DNA of 59,326 bases from Gordonia otitidis NBRC 100426 (lineage in GTDB: Bacteria > Actinomycetota > Actinomycetes > Mycobacteriales > Mycobacteriaceae): the NCBI RefSeq assembly GCF_000248075.1, contig NZ_BAFB01000121.1, forward strand, positions 1 through 59,326. The letters run 5' to 3'. Below the pieces are notes generated by a model, which was not told the origin of the DNA, ran no database searches, and was given only the letters and a program-made list of their open reading frames with translations. The position numbers were made by a program, and so were the translations under genes. Positions 30,612 to 39,694 of the stretch are shown piece by piece. Each line of letters opens with the position of its first letter. Position 1 is the stretch's first letter.

Positions 30612-31292
30612 ATGGCCGCACAACCGTTGAGCGAACTCGTCGACCCGGGCTGGGCACAGGCGCTCGCGCCGGTCGAAGACGTCATCGCGCAGATGGGCCA
30701 GTTCCTCCGTGAGGAGAACGCCGCCGGTCGCGGTTATCTCCCGGCGGGACGAAACGTGTTGCGCGCGTTCACGCAACCGTTCGACGACGTCCGCGTCCTC
30801 ATCGTCGGGCAGGATCCCTATCCGACGCCCGGACACGCAGTGGGGCTGAGTTTCTCTGTGGCAGCCGATGTGTCGCCCATTCCGCGGTCCCTGGCCAACA
30901 TCTATACCGAGTACTGTGCCGACCTCGGCTATCCCAAGCCCGCCAACGGCGATCTGACCCCGTGGGCGACATCGGGTGTGCTGTTGCTCAACAGAGTGCT
31001 GACCGTCGCACCCGGACAGCCCGCGTCGCACCGTCGTAAGGGCTGGGAAACGGTGACAGAGTGTGCGATCAAGGCACTTGTGTCCCGGGACGAACCGCTC
31101 GTGGCGATTCTGTGGGGGCGCGACGCAGCAGACCTACAGCAGTGGATGCCCGACGTCCCCGCGATCGTGTCGCCGCATCCGTCTCCATTGTCGGCGAGTC
31201 GGGGATTCTTCGGCTCGCGTCCGTTCAGTCGTGCCAACAGCGAACTCGAGGATCTCGGGGGCGAACCGGTCGATTGGCGCCTGCCCTCCTGA
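30612..31292 (+). CDS. ung: Uracil-DNA glycosylase
   Basis: Family 1 UDG removing uracil from DNA. 226 residues. The water-activating motif [17 protein letters not shown] has the catalytic Asp68; LLLNRVLTV is the uracil-Asn region; [17 protein letters not shown] carries the catalytic His and the minor-groove loop. ATG at 30612, three bases past the carbonic anhydrase stop, so the genes are in one transcript. Confidence 0.97.
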   Translation: MAAQPLSELVDPGWAQALAPVEDVIAQMGQFLREENAAGRGYLPAGRNVLRAFTQPFDDVRVLIVGQDPYPTPGHAVGLSFSVAADVSPIPRSLANIYTEYCADLGYPKPANGDLTPWATSGVLLLNRVLTVAPGQPASHRRKGWETVTECAIKALVSRDEPLVAILWGRDAADLQQWMPDVPAIVSPHPSPLSASRGFFGSRPFSRANSELEDLGGEPVDWRLPS

Positions 31293-31328
31293 CGCCGACG
31301 TCGAGAGCACGGATCTGGGAGTCCGCGC

Positions 31329-31961
31329 TCAGCGGACGAACCGCCGGTGCTCGGCACCGGTGCGCTCCTGCCAGCCCGCACGCTCGAGTTCCGGAACGTC
31401 GTCGTCATCGATCGGGTACCCGAGGCACAGGTACGCCGTGAGCCTCCAAGAGCCGGGGACCTCGAGATCGTCTGCCACGGAGCCTGCATCGAGGATCGAC
31501 ACCCACCCCACGCCCACGCTGCGCGCACGGGCCGCGAGCCACAGCGTCGCGACGGCTGTGACCGTCGAATAGTCGAGCGTCTCGGGCATGCTCCGGTTGC
31601 CGAGTCCATGACCTTGGTCGCTTCCATGGTCGGTGAAGACGGCGAGTTGGACCGGGGCGTCGTCGAGTCCGGAGAGTTTGAGGCGTGCGTACGACCGTGC
31701 GCGTTCGCCCGAATAGCCCTCGAGCGCCTCCGCGTTGCACGTCGAGAAGTTGCCGCGGACCCGGGCGCGCGCCTCGGGTGAGTCGACGCGCACCCACCGC
31801 CACGGCTGACTGTTGCCCACCGACGGCGCGAGTTCGGCCCGCGCGATCAACTCGTCGAGCAGGTGCGGAGCAAGCGGATCGGTTCGGAAATGTCGGACGT
31901 CACGGCGCCACACCAGCAATGTGTCGAGCTCGGCGACGAACGAGTCGTCGAATCCCGTCAC
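31329..31961 (-). CDS. bluB: 5,6-dimethylbenzimidazole synthase BluB
   Basis: Flavin-cannibalising enzyme that makes 5,6-dimethylbenzimidazole, the lower ligand of vitamin B12, from FMNH2 and O2. 210 residues of nitroreductase fold with BluB features: RRDVRHF at the N-terminus (FMN phosphate), PSVGNSQPWRWV, DAPVQLAVFTDHG, GLGNRSMPETLDYS, ARARSVGVGWVSI, YLCLGYP and ELERAGWQER near the C-terminus. The GTG start overlaps the enoyl-CoA hydratase stop by four bases. No cobalamin riboswitch or other B12 gene is adjacent. Confidence 0.9.
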   Translation of the reverse strand: MTGFDDSFVAELDTLLVWRRDVRHFRTDPLAPHLLDELIARAELAPSVGNSQPWRWVRVDSPEARARVRGNFSTCNAEALEGYSGERARSYARLKLSGLDDAPVQLAVFTDHGSDQGHGLGNRSMPETLDYSTVTAVATLWLAARARSVGVGWVSILDAGSVADDLEVPGSWRLTAYLCLGYPIDDDDVPELERAGWQERTGAEHRRFVR

Positions 31962-32773
31962 TGATCGCGTGCGGTCGCGAAGTCGGGAGCGCGTTTCCCG
32001 ACGAAAGCGTCGACGCCCTCGATCCCTTCCCGCGTGCCGCTGTTCGTCGAGATCGCATGCGCTTCGGCGGCGAGTTGATCTCGCAGCGTCGCGGTGGCCG
32101 ACCGGGACAGCAGCGACCGGGTCGCCGACAGACCAGCACGCGGGCCCGCAGCCAGGGTGCGGGCGATCTGTGTGGCTGTGGCCTCGACCTCTGCATCGTC
32201 ATCGACAAGACGCGAGAGAATGCCCCACGCGAGTGCCTCGTCGGCGTTGACAACGCGGTCCGTGAGGATGATGTCACGTGCTCGGGCTGCGCCGACGGCG
32301 CGCGGCAACGTCCAGGTCATGCCGCCGTCGGGGGAGAGGCCGATTCCGGTGTAGGCCGGCCGCAGCTTGGTCGAGGGCCCGCCGACCGCGATGTCGGCGT
32401 GCAGCACGACGCTCAGTCCGGCTCCGGCGGCCCATCCCCGCACACCGGCGACGACGGGACGGTCAGCGTCGAGGAGTGCGGTGACGAAATCATGGAAGGA
32501 GTCGGCGAGAGCCCTGATGAAGGTGGGTCGGTGCTGTGCCGACGCGAAATCGCGGACATTGCCGCCGGCACAGAAATTACGACCGGCGCCGAGTATCAGA
32601 ATCGCACCGATCTCGCGTTCGCCGCGCGCGATCTCGCGGAGCGCTGCGGTTGCGAGAGTCAGGGCGGAGCCGTCGAGCGCTGATCCCTTGTCGGGATCGG
32701 AGATACGGAGAACCAGGACGTCTCCGTCCTGTGTCACAGGCGAGTCTGCGGGGAAGGTTGTGGTCGAGGTCAT
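31958..32773 (-). CDS. Enoyl-CoA hydratase/isomerase family protein
   Basis: Crotonase-fold protein of about 271 residues. The oxyanion-hole segments are seen as GAGRNFCAGGNVRDF and VRGWAAGAGLSVVLHADI. The catalytic position after the second hole reads TGIGLSPDGGMTWTLPRAVG, which lacks the glutamate pair of true hydratases and instead has an Asp, so isomerase or another crotonase chemistry is as likely. The start is the ATG at 32773 or 32782 (MSGM). It precedes and overlaps bluB, implying shared expression but no obvious shared pathway. Confidence 0.87.
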   Translation of the reverse strand: MTSTTTFPADSPVTQDGDVLVLRISDPDKGSALDGSALTLATAALREIARGEREIGAILILGAGRNFCAGGNVRDFASAQHRPTFIRALADSFHDFVTALLDADRPVVAGVRGWAAGAGLSVVLHADIAVGGPSTKLRPAYTGIGLSPDGGMTWTLPRAVGAARARDIILTDRVVNADEALAWGILSRLVDDDAEVEATATQIARTLAAGPRAGLSATRSLLSRSATATLRDQLAAEAHAISTNSGTREGIEGVDAFVGKRAPDFATARDQ

Positions 32774-32798
32774 GCCCGACACCCTAACCCGCAGATGC

Positions 32799-32850
32799 AG
32801 ACAACCCGACCCCGGGGCCGAGCGTTCGCTCGGTCGGGGTCGGGTTGTCT
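32799..32850. terminator. Terminator after rpmB
   Basis: Perfect 16-bp stem AGACAACCCGACCCCG (32799-32814) with complement at 32835-32850. It lies just past the rpmB stop on the minus strand, and the inner loop has a second small hairpin. It separates rpmB from the enoyl-CoA hydratase gene. Confidence 0.75.
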
Positions 32851-32862
32851 GATTTCTCGCTG

Positions 32863-33054
32863 TCAGGCGAGAGTGGTCTTACCGGCCTTCAGGCAGGAGG
32901 TGCAGACGTTCTTGCGCTTGCGGTTGCCCGGGGCCACCTCGACGCGAACCGACTGGATGTTGGGATTCCAGCGGCGATTGGTACGGCGGTGCGAGTGCGA
33001 AACGGACTTGCCGAAGCCCGGACCCTTGCCGCAGACGTCACAGACGGCAGCCAT
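32863..33054 (-). CDS. rpmB: Ribosomal protein L28, zinc-binding (C+) form
   Basis: 63-residue large-subunit protein. [15 protein letters not shown] and [13 protein letters not shown] supply a CxxC...CxxC zinc ribbon, the C+ type found in zinc-replete cells; Cys-free paralogues under Zur occur elsewhere in related genomes. [14 protein letters not shown] is the rRNA-binding core. ATG at 33054 with AGGGAG seven to twelve bases upstream on the minus strand. An in-frame start at 33156 would overlap the promoter. Confidence 0.96.
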   Translation of the reverse strand: MAAVCDVCGKGPGFGKSVSHSHRRTNRRWNPNIQSVRVEVAPGNRKRKNVCTSCLKAGKTTLA

Positions 33055-33370
33055 TGTCGAACTCCCTTGATAGATGGAATGGTCTTTGCGGTTACGCCAG
33101 CCCCTGCTCGCGGAAAGCACATCGGCGTCCACAGCGGCGGCAAGGCAACCCTGCAAGGATAACCGGGCCGGTGCGTCAGCGCCAAATCCTCGCCGGAGAT
33201 GCGCGGATCGGTGGCAGGTGCGAGTGCACGACTCACGCCGAGAGTCCCCGTGTCGGGCGCTCCGAGTAATCTCTCACACATCCTGGGCAACGGGTGTCGT
33301 GGGACGTGACAGTCCCGCGAACGCCGCTGGGCGCGCGCAGCGTGTGTTCCCCGGCGAGGAAGGAGGACGC
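33055..33370. other. Divergent rpmB / DAK2 intergenic region
   Basis: A 316-base stretch with no gene I can support. It holds the rpmB promoter near the left end and the ribosome binding site AGGAGG (33361-33366) of the DAK2 gene at the right end. The frame of the DAK2 gene is open leftward to 33074, but the added sequence is not family-like. I saw no zinc-regulator palindrome or RNA structure. Confidence 0.6.
33156..33185 (-). promoter_or_regulatory. rpmB promoter
   Basis: On the minus strand TTGGCG (complement of 33180-33185), 18 bases, then TATCCT (complement of 33156-33161), about 100 bases before the rpmB start. A good housekeeping-sigma match. Confidence 0.55.
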
Positions 33371-35032
33371 ATGTCGACCGACGGCGGTCTCATCCGCGTG
33401 ATGAATCCGCAGGTTCTTCGCGACTGGGCCCAAGAATGTGTGGTCCGCCTCGATGAACTGCGCGGCGAGATCAACGATCTCAATGTTTTCCCCATCCCGG
33501 ATTCCGACACCGGCAGCAACATGCTGTTCACCATGCGGTGTGCCGCCGACGCCGCGCGGGAACTGCCCGCCGACGCCGACGCCGCCGCGGTGACGCGCGC
33601 GATGGCCGAGGGAGCCGTGGCGAACGCACGCGGCAACTCCGGGGTCATCATGTCGCAGATTCTGGTCGGCCTCGCTGACGCGGTGGAGATCGCGGCGCCC
33701 GATGGTCTGCTTACGTTCTCCCAACTCGCCGTCTCCGGTCTGCGACAGGGATCGCTGGCGGCCACGCGGGCAGTGAGTGACCCGCGAGAGGGCACGGTCC
33801 TCACCCTGATTGCGATCGCCGCGGAGTCGGCGGCCCGTCACGCCGACGAGCGTGCGCCCGACCAGGCGCGGGCGATTGCCGACGACGTGGCAGACGGATT
33901 GGAACGCACACCCGAACAGTTACCCGAGTTGGCGTCGGCAGGAGTGGTCGACGCGGGCGGGCGTGGGTTCCTCGCGATCCTCGACGCGATGGTCGGTGTG
34001 CTGACCGGGGTCACGCAGCGACGTCGGCGCTACCGCGGAATCCTCACCGGCGGGGGTCAGCCCGGCCACCCCGTAAACGAGACGTGCGACGGCCCCGGCG
34101 ACATGGACTTCGAGGTGATGTACCTACTCACCGGTGCCGCGGGTGAGAGTATCGCGGCGCTGCGCAGCCGACTCGACGAACTCGGCGACGCCGTCGTGAT
34201 CGTCGGCGACAGCTCCGCCTCCGGCGAGCGCTTCTCGGTACACGTCCACACCTGCGAGCCGGGAGCGGCGGTCGAGGCCGCGATCGGGCTCGGTCAGGTA
34301 TCCGACATCCGGATCTCCTGCTTCGCACTCGATGCTATTCGTGCGCAAGCCGATTCGATGGAGCCGCCACCTCGGCACCGACGCGCCGTCGTCGCCGTCG
34401 TGCGCGGCGACGGTGCGGCCGAACTGTTTTCCGACGCCGGTGCCGCGGTGGTGCGTGCCGACGAGGGGGTGACGCCCGAGGCGCTCGCCGCGGCGATCCG
34501 CGCCACCGACTCGGCGCACGTCGTGGTCATGGCCAACGGCTCGTTGACATCTCAGGACCTCGTCAGCGTCGCCACGGAGGTCCGGTCGGCGCAACGATCG
34601 GTGATCTCGCTGCCGACGTCGTCGATGGCCCAGTGCCTGGCAGCCTTGGCGGTCCACGATCCCGCGGAGTCCGCCGACGCCGATGCCTACGCGATGGCGG
34701 AGGCGGCGGCGGGGGCGCGCTGGGGGTCGCTGCTGCTGGCCGACGAGCGGATGATCACGTTGGCCGGCACATGCGATGTCGGAGATGTGCTGGGACTCAT
34801 CGGTTCCGATGTGCTTGTGATCGCCCAGGATCAGACCGCGGCTGCGGTGTCGCTGGTCGATCTGATGCTGGCGACCGGCGGTGAGATGGTCACGGTACTG
34901 GCGGGATCGGAGGTCGACCGAGCGGCGCTGACCGCGCTGGAGGCACAGATCCGGAGGGCCTATCCCGGCGTCGAACTCGCTGTCTACGAGACCGGACAAC
35001 ACGACGATCTGATGCAGGTGGGTATCGAGTAG
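33371..35032 (+). CDS. DAK2/DhaL-domain protein, FakA-like
   Basis: 553 residues from ATG at 33371 with AGGAGG five bases upstream. The N-terminal DhaL ATP-binding domain (about 10-210) has the metal-binding NVFPIPDSDTGSNM, RGNSGVIMSQIL, GTVLTLI and GVVDAGGRGFLAIL. The C-terminal half resembles the FakA middle and C-terminal domains (VIVGDSSASGERFSVHVHT, ALLSDE-like region near 460). In Staphylococcus, FakA phosphorylates fatty acids presented by FakB (DegV family), and a DegV gene is at 44754. It is always next to recG in this order (Rv2974c). Overlaps recG by one base. Confidence 0.88.
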   Translation: MSTDGGLIRVMNPQVLRDWAQECVVRLDELRGEINDLNVFPIPDSDTGSNMLFTMRCAADAARELPADADAAAVTRAMAEGAVANARGNSGVIMSQILVGLADAVEIAAPDGLLTFSQLAVSGLRQGSLAATRAVSDPREGTVLTLIAIAAESAARHADERAPDQARAIADDVADGLERTPEQLPELASAGVVDAGGRGFLAILDAMVGVLTGVTQRRRRYRGILTGGGQPGHPVNETCDGPGDMDFEVMYLLTGAAGESIAALRSRLDELGDAVVIVGDSSASGERFSVHVHTCEPGAAVEAAIGLGQVSDIRISCFALDAIRAQADSMEPPPRHRRAVVAVVRGDGAAELFSDAGAAVVRADEGVTPEALAAAIRATDSAHVVVMANGSLTSQDLVSVATEVRSAQRSVISLPTSSMAQCLAALAVHDPAESADADAYAMAEAAAGARWGSLLLADERMITLAGTCDVGDVLGLIGSDVLVIAQDQTAAAVSLVDLMLATGGEMVTVLAGSEVDRAALTALEAQIRRAYPGVELAVYETGQHDDLMQVGIE

Positions 35033-37314
35033 TGGTCGTCGCATCCGACTCGCTGACCGACGTGTTGAGCCCCGCGAGGGCGACGGGCCTTGCCTCGCTG
35101 GGGCTTTCGACGGTCGGCGAACTCCTGCGCTACGCGCCTCGTCGTTACCTCGTGCACGGGCAGTCGTCGGAGGAGCAGGCACTCAACGACGGTGAGTGGA
35201 TCACCGTCGTCGGGCGCATCACACGCGCCGACCTGATCCGCATGAAGAAGCGCAACGGGCAGTTCCTCAAGGTCACCGTCGACGACGGCAGTCGTACATA
35301 CGAGGTCAGCTTCTTCAACCCGCGCTTCATCAAGAACGCGCTCAGACCGGGAACGCGCCTCATGGTGGCCGGCACCGTCAAGTTCTTCCGCAATCAGCCG
35401 CAGCTGTCGCATCCCGAGTGGATGGTGCTGCCCGACGGCGACGTCGAACTCGATCGGGTCGTCGGATCCGCCATGCTCGCCGAGATGTACCAGGCCGAGG
35501 CGGAGATCACCGGTGAGCAGCGCAGCCCGGGTGCGCACTCTGCCGACCTCGCGGCCGCGTTCGAGAGAGCGATCGTGCCGCTCTATCCCGCCAACCGCGA
35601 GATCCAGACGTGGGACATCTGGGCGTCGGTCCGACAGGTTCTCGACGACGTGGAGTCGTTCGTCGATCCGCTGTCCGAGGACGAGCGCGTCGCGCGTGGA
35701 CTGATGCCGCTCGACACCGCGATCCGCGCGATCCACCTGCCGGAGTCCGACGACGAGATCGCCGCCGCGAACCGGCGCCTGAAGTTCGACGAGGCGCTGG
35801 CGATACAGACGGTTCTCGCGCAACGGCGCCTCGCCGGGCGGGCGGAGGCCGCACCCGCATGTCCGCATGTGGAGGGCGGACTGGAAGACAGGCTGCGCCA
35901 ACGGCTTCCGTTCACACTCACTGATGGCCAACAACTCGTGCTCGCGGAGATCGCAGACGATCTCGGGCGAGCCACCCCGATGAGCAGACTGCTGCAGGGT
36001 GAGGTCGGCTCGGGTAAGACGCTCGTGTCGCTGCTGGCGATGCTGCGCGTCGTCGACAACGGGCATCAGTGCGCGATCCTCGCCCCGACGGAAGTTCTCG
36101 CCGCGCAGCACCTCCGCACCATCACGTCGATGCTCGGCGATCTGGGCATGGCGGGCGAACTCGGTGCCGCCGACCGTGCGACGAGCGTGGTGTTGCTGAC
36201 CGGCTCGATGAAGACCAAGGGCAAACGGCAAACGCTCCTCGACGTCGTGACCGGCCAGGCGGGCATCGTGGTCGGCACGCACGCGCTGCTCGAGGAGAAG
36301 GTCGAGTTCTTCGACCTGGGCATGGTCGTCGTCGACGAACAGCACAGATTCGGGGTGGAGCAACGGGATGTGCTGCGCGGGCGTGGTCGTGACCACCTCA
36401 TGCCGCACTTTCTGGTGATGACTGCCACGCCCATACCGCGGACGGTGGCCATGACGGCCTTCGGCGATCTCGACACCTCTGTTCTCGCCGAGCTGCCCAG
36501 GGGACGTCAGCCGATCACCACAACCGTCGTGCCGACCGGGAAACCGCAGTGGATCGAGCGTGCGTGGGGTCGCGCAGCGGAAGAGATCGAGGCGGGTCGT
36601 CAGGTCTACATCGTCTGCTCACGCATCGGCGACGTCGAGCCGGTCGGGGCTAAGAGCGCGTCCCGGAAGGGCGACGCCGACGACGAGGCGATCGCACAAC
36701 AGCAGACGACATCGGTGCTCGACCTCTACGACGAACTGCTTGCCGGGCCACTCGGCGACCACCGCATCGCGATCCTGCACGGCGGGCTTCCGGCGGACGA
36801 GAAGAACGAGGTGATGGATGCGTTCGGGCGCGGCGAGATCGACGCCATCGTGTCGACGACCGTGATCGAGGTCGGCGTCGACGTCCCGAACGCCTCGATG
36901 ATGATCATCGTCGACGCCGAGCGATTCGGTGTGAGTCAGCTCCACCAGCTTCGCGGTCGTGTCGGCCGTGGCGGCCATCCCGGTCTGTGTCTGCTGATGA
37001 CGTCGGCGAAGCCGGTCTCGCAGGCGATGGAGCGCCTGCGAGCGGTCGAGGCGTCGACGGACGGTTTCGAACTCGCGCGCGTCGACCTGGTGCAGCGCCG
37101 CGAGGGCGATCTGCTCGGCTCGCTGCAGTCGGGAGGGGTGTCGTCACTGCGTCATCTCTCGCTACTCGACGACGTCGACGTGATCGCCGATGCCCGCGAA
37201 CTCGCCGAGTCCGTTGTGGCATCCGACCTCCCACTGGCCGATCACCGACCACTCGCCGACCTCGTCGACTCGATCCTCGTGCCGAACAAGGTCCGCTACC
37301 TCGACAAGTCCTGA
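35032..37314 (+). CDS. recG: ATP-dependent DNA helicase RecG
   Basis: Branch-migrating helicase for stalled forks and recombination intermediates. 760 residues: N-terminal wedge/OB region (about 55-160, EWITVVGRITRADLIRMKKRNG), Walker A GEVGSGKT (about 323-330), VVVDEQHRFGVEQR as the DExH box, TATPIPRT motif III, STTVIEVGVDVPNASMMIIVDAERFG and QLRGRVGRG as the C-terminal helicase motifs. An insertion near 540-560 (AKSASRKGDADDEA) is not conserved. GTG start inside the preceding stop. Confidence 0.97.
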   Translation: MVVASDSLTDVLSPARATGLASLGLSTVGELLRYAPRRYLVHGQSSEEQALNDGEWITVVGRITRADLIRMKKRNGQFLKVTVDDGSRTYEVSFFNPRFIKNALRPGTRLMVAGTVKFFRNQPQLSHPEWMVLPDGDVELDRVVGSAMLAEMYQAEAEITGEQRSPGAHSADLAAAFERAIVPLYPANREIQTWDIWASVRQVLDDVESFVDPLSEDERVARGLMPLDTAIRAIHLPESDDEIAAANRRLKFDEALAIQTVLAQRRLAGRAEAAPACPHVEGGLEDRLRQRLPFTLTDGQQLVLAEIADDLGRATPMSRLLQGEVGSGKTLVSLLAMLRVVDNGHQCAILAPTEVLAAQHLRTITSMLGDLGMAGELGAADRATSVVLLTGSMKTKGKRQTLLDVVTGQAGIVVGTHALLEEKVEFFDLGMVVVDEQHRFGVEQRDVLRGRGRDHLMPHFLVMTATPIPRTVAMTAFGDLDTSVLAELPRGRQPITTTVVPTGKPQWIERAWGRAAEEIEAGRQVYIVCSRIGDVEPVGAKSASRKGDADDEAIAQQQTTSVLDLYDELLAGPLGDHRIAILHGGLPADEKNEVMDAFGRGEIDAIVSTTVIEVGVDVPNASMMIIVDAERFGVSQLHQLRGRVGRGGHPGLCLLMTSAKPVSQAMERLRAVEASTDGFELARVDLVQRREGDLLGSLQSGGVSSLRHLSLLDDVDVIADARELAESVVASDLPLADHRPLADLVDSILVPNKVRYLDKS

Positions 37315-37338
37315 CCCGGGCTCGGCTGCGCACCTCCG

Positions 37339-37389
37339 AACCGCCAAACGCCGCCCGCACCCGCAAACGCTGCTCGAACCCGCAAACGC
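37339..37389. repeat. Three short 19-bp spaced repeats after recG
   Basis: ACCCGCAAACGC occurs exactly at 37359-37370 and 37378-37389, and a degenerate copy (AACCGCCAAACGCC) begins at 37339, all with a 19-base period. They fill part of the 171-base gap behind recG. No terminator hairpin was seen there. Confidence 0.45.
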
Positions 37390-37485
37390 GGCTGGTGTAC
37401 CGACCGCGTCCACCGGATCGAGCCGCGTCTGCGACGACCCGTCAGATAGGGGAACCGCCGACGGCCCCGCAGCGTCGAAGATGGC

Positions 37486-38244
37486 GTGAATCCTGTTGTC
37501 GCGGTGCCGCTGTACCGACTGCGAATGCGCTATCGGCACGCCCGGCGAGACGCGCAGTGGCCGGCGCGTCGGTGGGCCATCACCGCGGGGTGCGTACTGA
37601 CCGCCGTCGTCGTGGCCGCCGGTGTGTACCGGGACCTACCGCGCACCCGCGTGGGGCAGTGGCATCCGGGTGCCCAGCAGGCATTGCACGCACTCGCCTC
37701 GGTGACGATCGTCGCAGCACGGTCCGGGAGAGATGACTACGAACGGTCGGCGTTCGGGCCGCCGTGGACGGACGACACCGGTGTCGTCGGGGGCGGAAAT
37801 GGTTGCGACACCAGAAATGACGTCCTCGCGCGTGATCTCGGCGACGTTCGTGTCGGTCCGGTCACCTCGTGTCCGCGTGCGGTGCTCGCCGGCGAATTGC
37901 GCAGCCCGTACACCGGCGAAACGGTGGTCTTCCGGCGTGACCGCAACGCAACCGCGGTGCAGATCGACCACATCGTGCCGCTCGCTTTCGCCTGGGACAT
38001 GGGTGCGTTCGGATGGTCGGCCGCGCGTCGCGCCGATCTCGCCAACGATCCGGCCAATCTCGTCGCTGTCGACGCGGCGTCGAATCAGGACAAGAGCGAC
38101 AGCGAACCCGGCCGCTGGTTGCCACCCAACAAAGGCTTCCACTGCCAGTACGCGATCGAGTTCGTCGTCGTCACACGCGCATACGGACTGATGATCGACG
38201 CCGCCTCGCGCGAGGTGCTCGCCCGCGTGTTGCGCCGGTGCTGA
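37486..38244 (+). CDS. Membrane-anchored HNH / DUF1524 family protein
   Basis: 252 residues. A basic N-terminus and one membrane helix (about 30-48, WAITAGCVLTAVVVAAGVY) place the rest outside. The C-terminal domain (about 110-235) is the DUF1524/GmrSD-type HNH fold: CDTRNDVLARDL, SPYTGETVVF, IDHIVPLAFAWDMGAFGWS with the HNH His, ANDPANLVAVDAASNQDKSD, and WLPPNKGFHCQYA. The motif is complete, so an exported nuclease is likely; target unknown. M. tuberculosis has the same gene after recG (Rv2972c). GTG start. Confidence 0.87.
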   Translation: MNPVVAVPLYRLRMRYRHARRDAQWPARRWAITAGCVLTAVVVAAGVYRDLPRTRVGQWHPGAQQALHALASVTIVAARSGRDDYERSAFGPPWTDDTGVVGGGNGCDTRNDVLARDLGDVRVGPVTSCPRAVLAGELRSPYTGETVVFRRDRNATAVQIDHIVPLAFAWDMGAFGWSAARRADLANDPANLVAVDAASNQDKSDSEPGRWLPPNKGFHCQYAIEFVVVTRAYGLMIDAASREVLARVLRRC

Positions 38245-38293
38245 CCACCACGACCGCTCGACAGGCGGCTTGGGCGGGCGTGACGCTGCGACG

Positions 38294-38299
38294 TAGTCT
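38294..38299 (+). promoter_or_regulatory. -10 element before the proA upstream ORF
   Basis: TAGTCT ends seven bases before the ATG at 38307. Transcription would begin at or just before that ATG, giving a leaderless mRNA that starts with the small ORF ahead of proA. Confidence 0.45.
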
Positions 38300-38306
38300 G
38301 GAGAGG

Positions 38307-38414
38307 ATGTCCGCAGCTGCGGCGTCGGCCGACCCGGCTGTCGTCGTCCGAGTGGTCCCGCCACGGCTCACGATGCGATCGTCTGCCGTGTACGCGAAAC
38401 AGAGGAATTCATGA
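38307..38414 (+). CDS. Small ORF translationally coupled to proA
   Basis: 35-codon ORF from ATG at 38307, just after a -10 element. It begins [17 protein letters not shown] and ends AKQRNS; its stop overlaps the proA start (ATGA), and its last codons contain the proA ribosome binding site (AGAGGAA). Two consecutive Pro codons lie mid-way. It resembles no family I know. It may be a coupling or leader ORF that gates proA translation, or simply the 5' part of a leaderless transcript. Evidence is positional only. Confidence 0.4.
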   Translation: MSAAAASADPAVVVRVVPPRLTMRSSAVYAKQRNS

Positions 38415-39694
38415 GTGCACCCACAGTGGCCGGAACCGAGGCCACGACCGGAGTCGACGTCGCGCAGATCGTGGACGCGCAGGCCCGAGCTGCGCGCACG
38501 GCGTCGCGGACGCTGGCTGGGCTCAACACCGCAGCCAAGAACGCAACACTGCTGGCCGCTGCGGACGCTGTCGACGCACACACCGAGTCGATCCTCTCGG
38601 CCAACGCCGACGACGTGGCACGCGCGAAGGCCGCGGGCACCGAGGTGAGCCTGATCGACCGGCTCCGGCTGACTGCGGAGCGTGTCGCGGGCATCGCCGA
38701 CGGGCTGCGTCAGGTTGCGACACTGCCGGATCCGATCGGTGAGGTCATCGCGGGCAAGACGCTGCCCAACGGTCTGCGGCTGCGGCAGGTGCGCGCGCCG
38801 CTCGGCGTGGTCGGCATCGTCTACGAGGCGCGGCCGAACGTGACGGTCGACGCCTTCGGTATCGCATTCAAGTCGGGAAACGCGGTGTTGCTGCGCGGAT
38901 CGTCGTCGGCGGCGTCGTCGAACGCCGAGCTCGTCCGGATTCTGCGTGATGTGGTCGCCGGCGCGGGATTGCCCGCCGATGTGGTGTCGTTGTTGCCCAG
39001 CGAGGATCGGTCGAGTGTCACGGCTCTGATCACGGCGCGTGGCTTGGTCGATGTCGTCATCCCGCGCGGCGGTGCCGGGCTGATCAGCGCGGTCGTCGCC
39101 AACGCGACGGTCCCGACGATCGAGACCGGAACCGGCAACTGCCATGTCTACGTGCACGCCCTCGCCGATGTCGACGTCGCGACCCGCATCATCCTCAACG
39201 CCAAGACGCGGCGGCCGAGCGTGTGCAACGCGGCCGAAACCGTTCTCGTCGACAAGGCCATTGCCGCGGAGGCACTTCCCAAGATCAGTCAGGCCCTGCA
39301 GTCGCAGGGAGTGGTGATCCACGGTGACGAGCCCGAGATGGAAGCGGCCACCGAGGCCGACTGGTCCGACGAATATCTGTCGATGGACATCGCGATGAAG
39401 GTCGTCGACGGCCTCGACGCAGCGGTCGCACACATCGACACCTACGGAACCGGGCACACCGAGGCCATCGTCACCACCGACCTCGCTGCCGCGGAGGAGT
39501 TCACCAACCGGGTCGACGCCGCGGCCGTCATGGTCAACGCGTCGACCGCGTTCACCGACGGCGAGCAGTTCGGGTTCGGCGCGGAGATCGGTATCTCCAC
39601 CCAGAAACTGCACGCGCGCGGACCGATGGGCTTGCCCGAACTCACCTCCACCAAGTGGATCGTGTGGGGCGACGGGCAGATCCGGCCCGCATGA
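38411..39694 (+). CDS. proA: Gamma-glutamyl phosphate reductase
   Basis: Second enzyme of proline synthesis, NADPH-dependent. 427 residues, normal length. The aldehyde-dehydrogenase fold is clear: [64 protein letters not shown], and the catalytic Cys in [17 protein letters not shown] at 38411 with AGAGGAA upstream. Its usual partner proB is not in the window. The stop overlaps the MoxR gene start. Confidence 0.97.
   Translation: MSAPTVAGTEATTGVDVAQIVDAQARAARTASRTLAGLNTAAKNATLLAAADAVDAHTESILSANADDVARAKAAGTEVSLIDRLRLTAERVAGIADGLRQVATLPDPIGEVIAGKTLPNGLRLRQVRAPLGVVGIVYEARPNVTVDAFGIAFKSGNAVLLRGSSSAASSNAELVRILRDVVAGAGLPADVVSLLPSEDRSSVTALITARGLVDVVIPRGGAGLISAVVANATVPTIETGTGNCHVYVHALADVDVATRIILNAKTRRPSVCNAAETVLVDKAIAAEALPKISQALQSQGVVIHGDEPEMEAATEADWSDEYLSMDIAMKVVDGLDAAVAHIDTYGTGHTEAIVTTDLAAAEEFTNRVDAAAVMVNASTAFTDGEQFGFGAEIGISTQKLHARGPMGLPELTSTKWIVWGDGQIRPA

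Noticed and set aside
31293..31328. A cobalamin or thiamin riboswitch for bluB or thiL
   Set aside because: The sequences before the bluB-crotonase pair and before thiL (28775-28988) are short or lack B12-box or thi-box cores.
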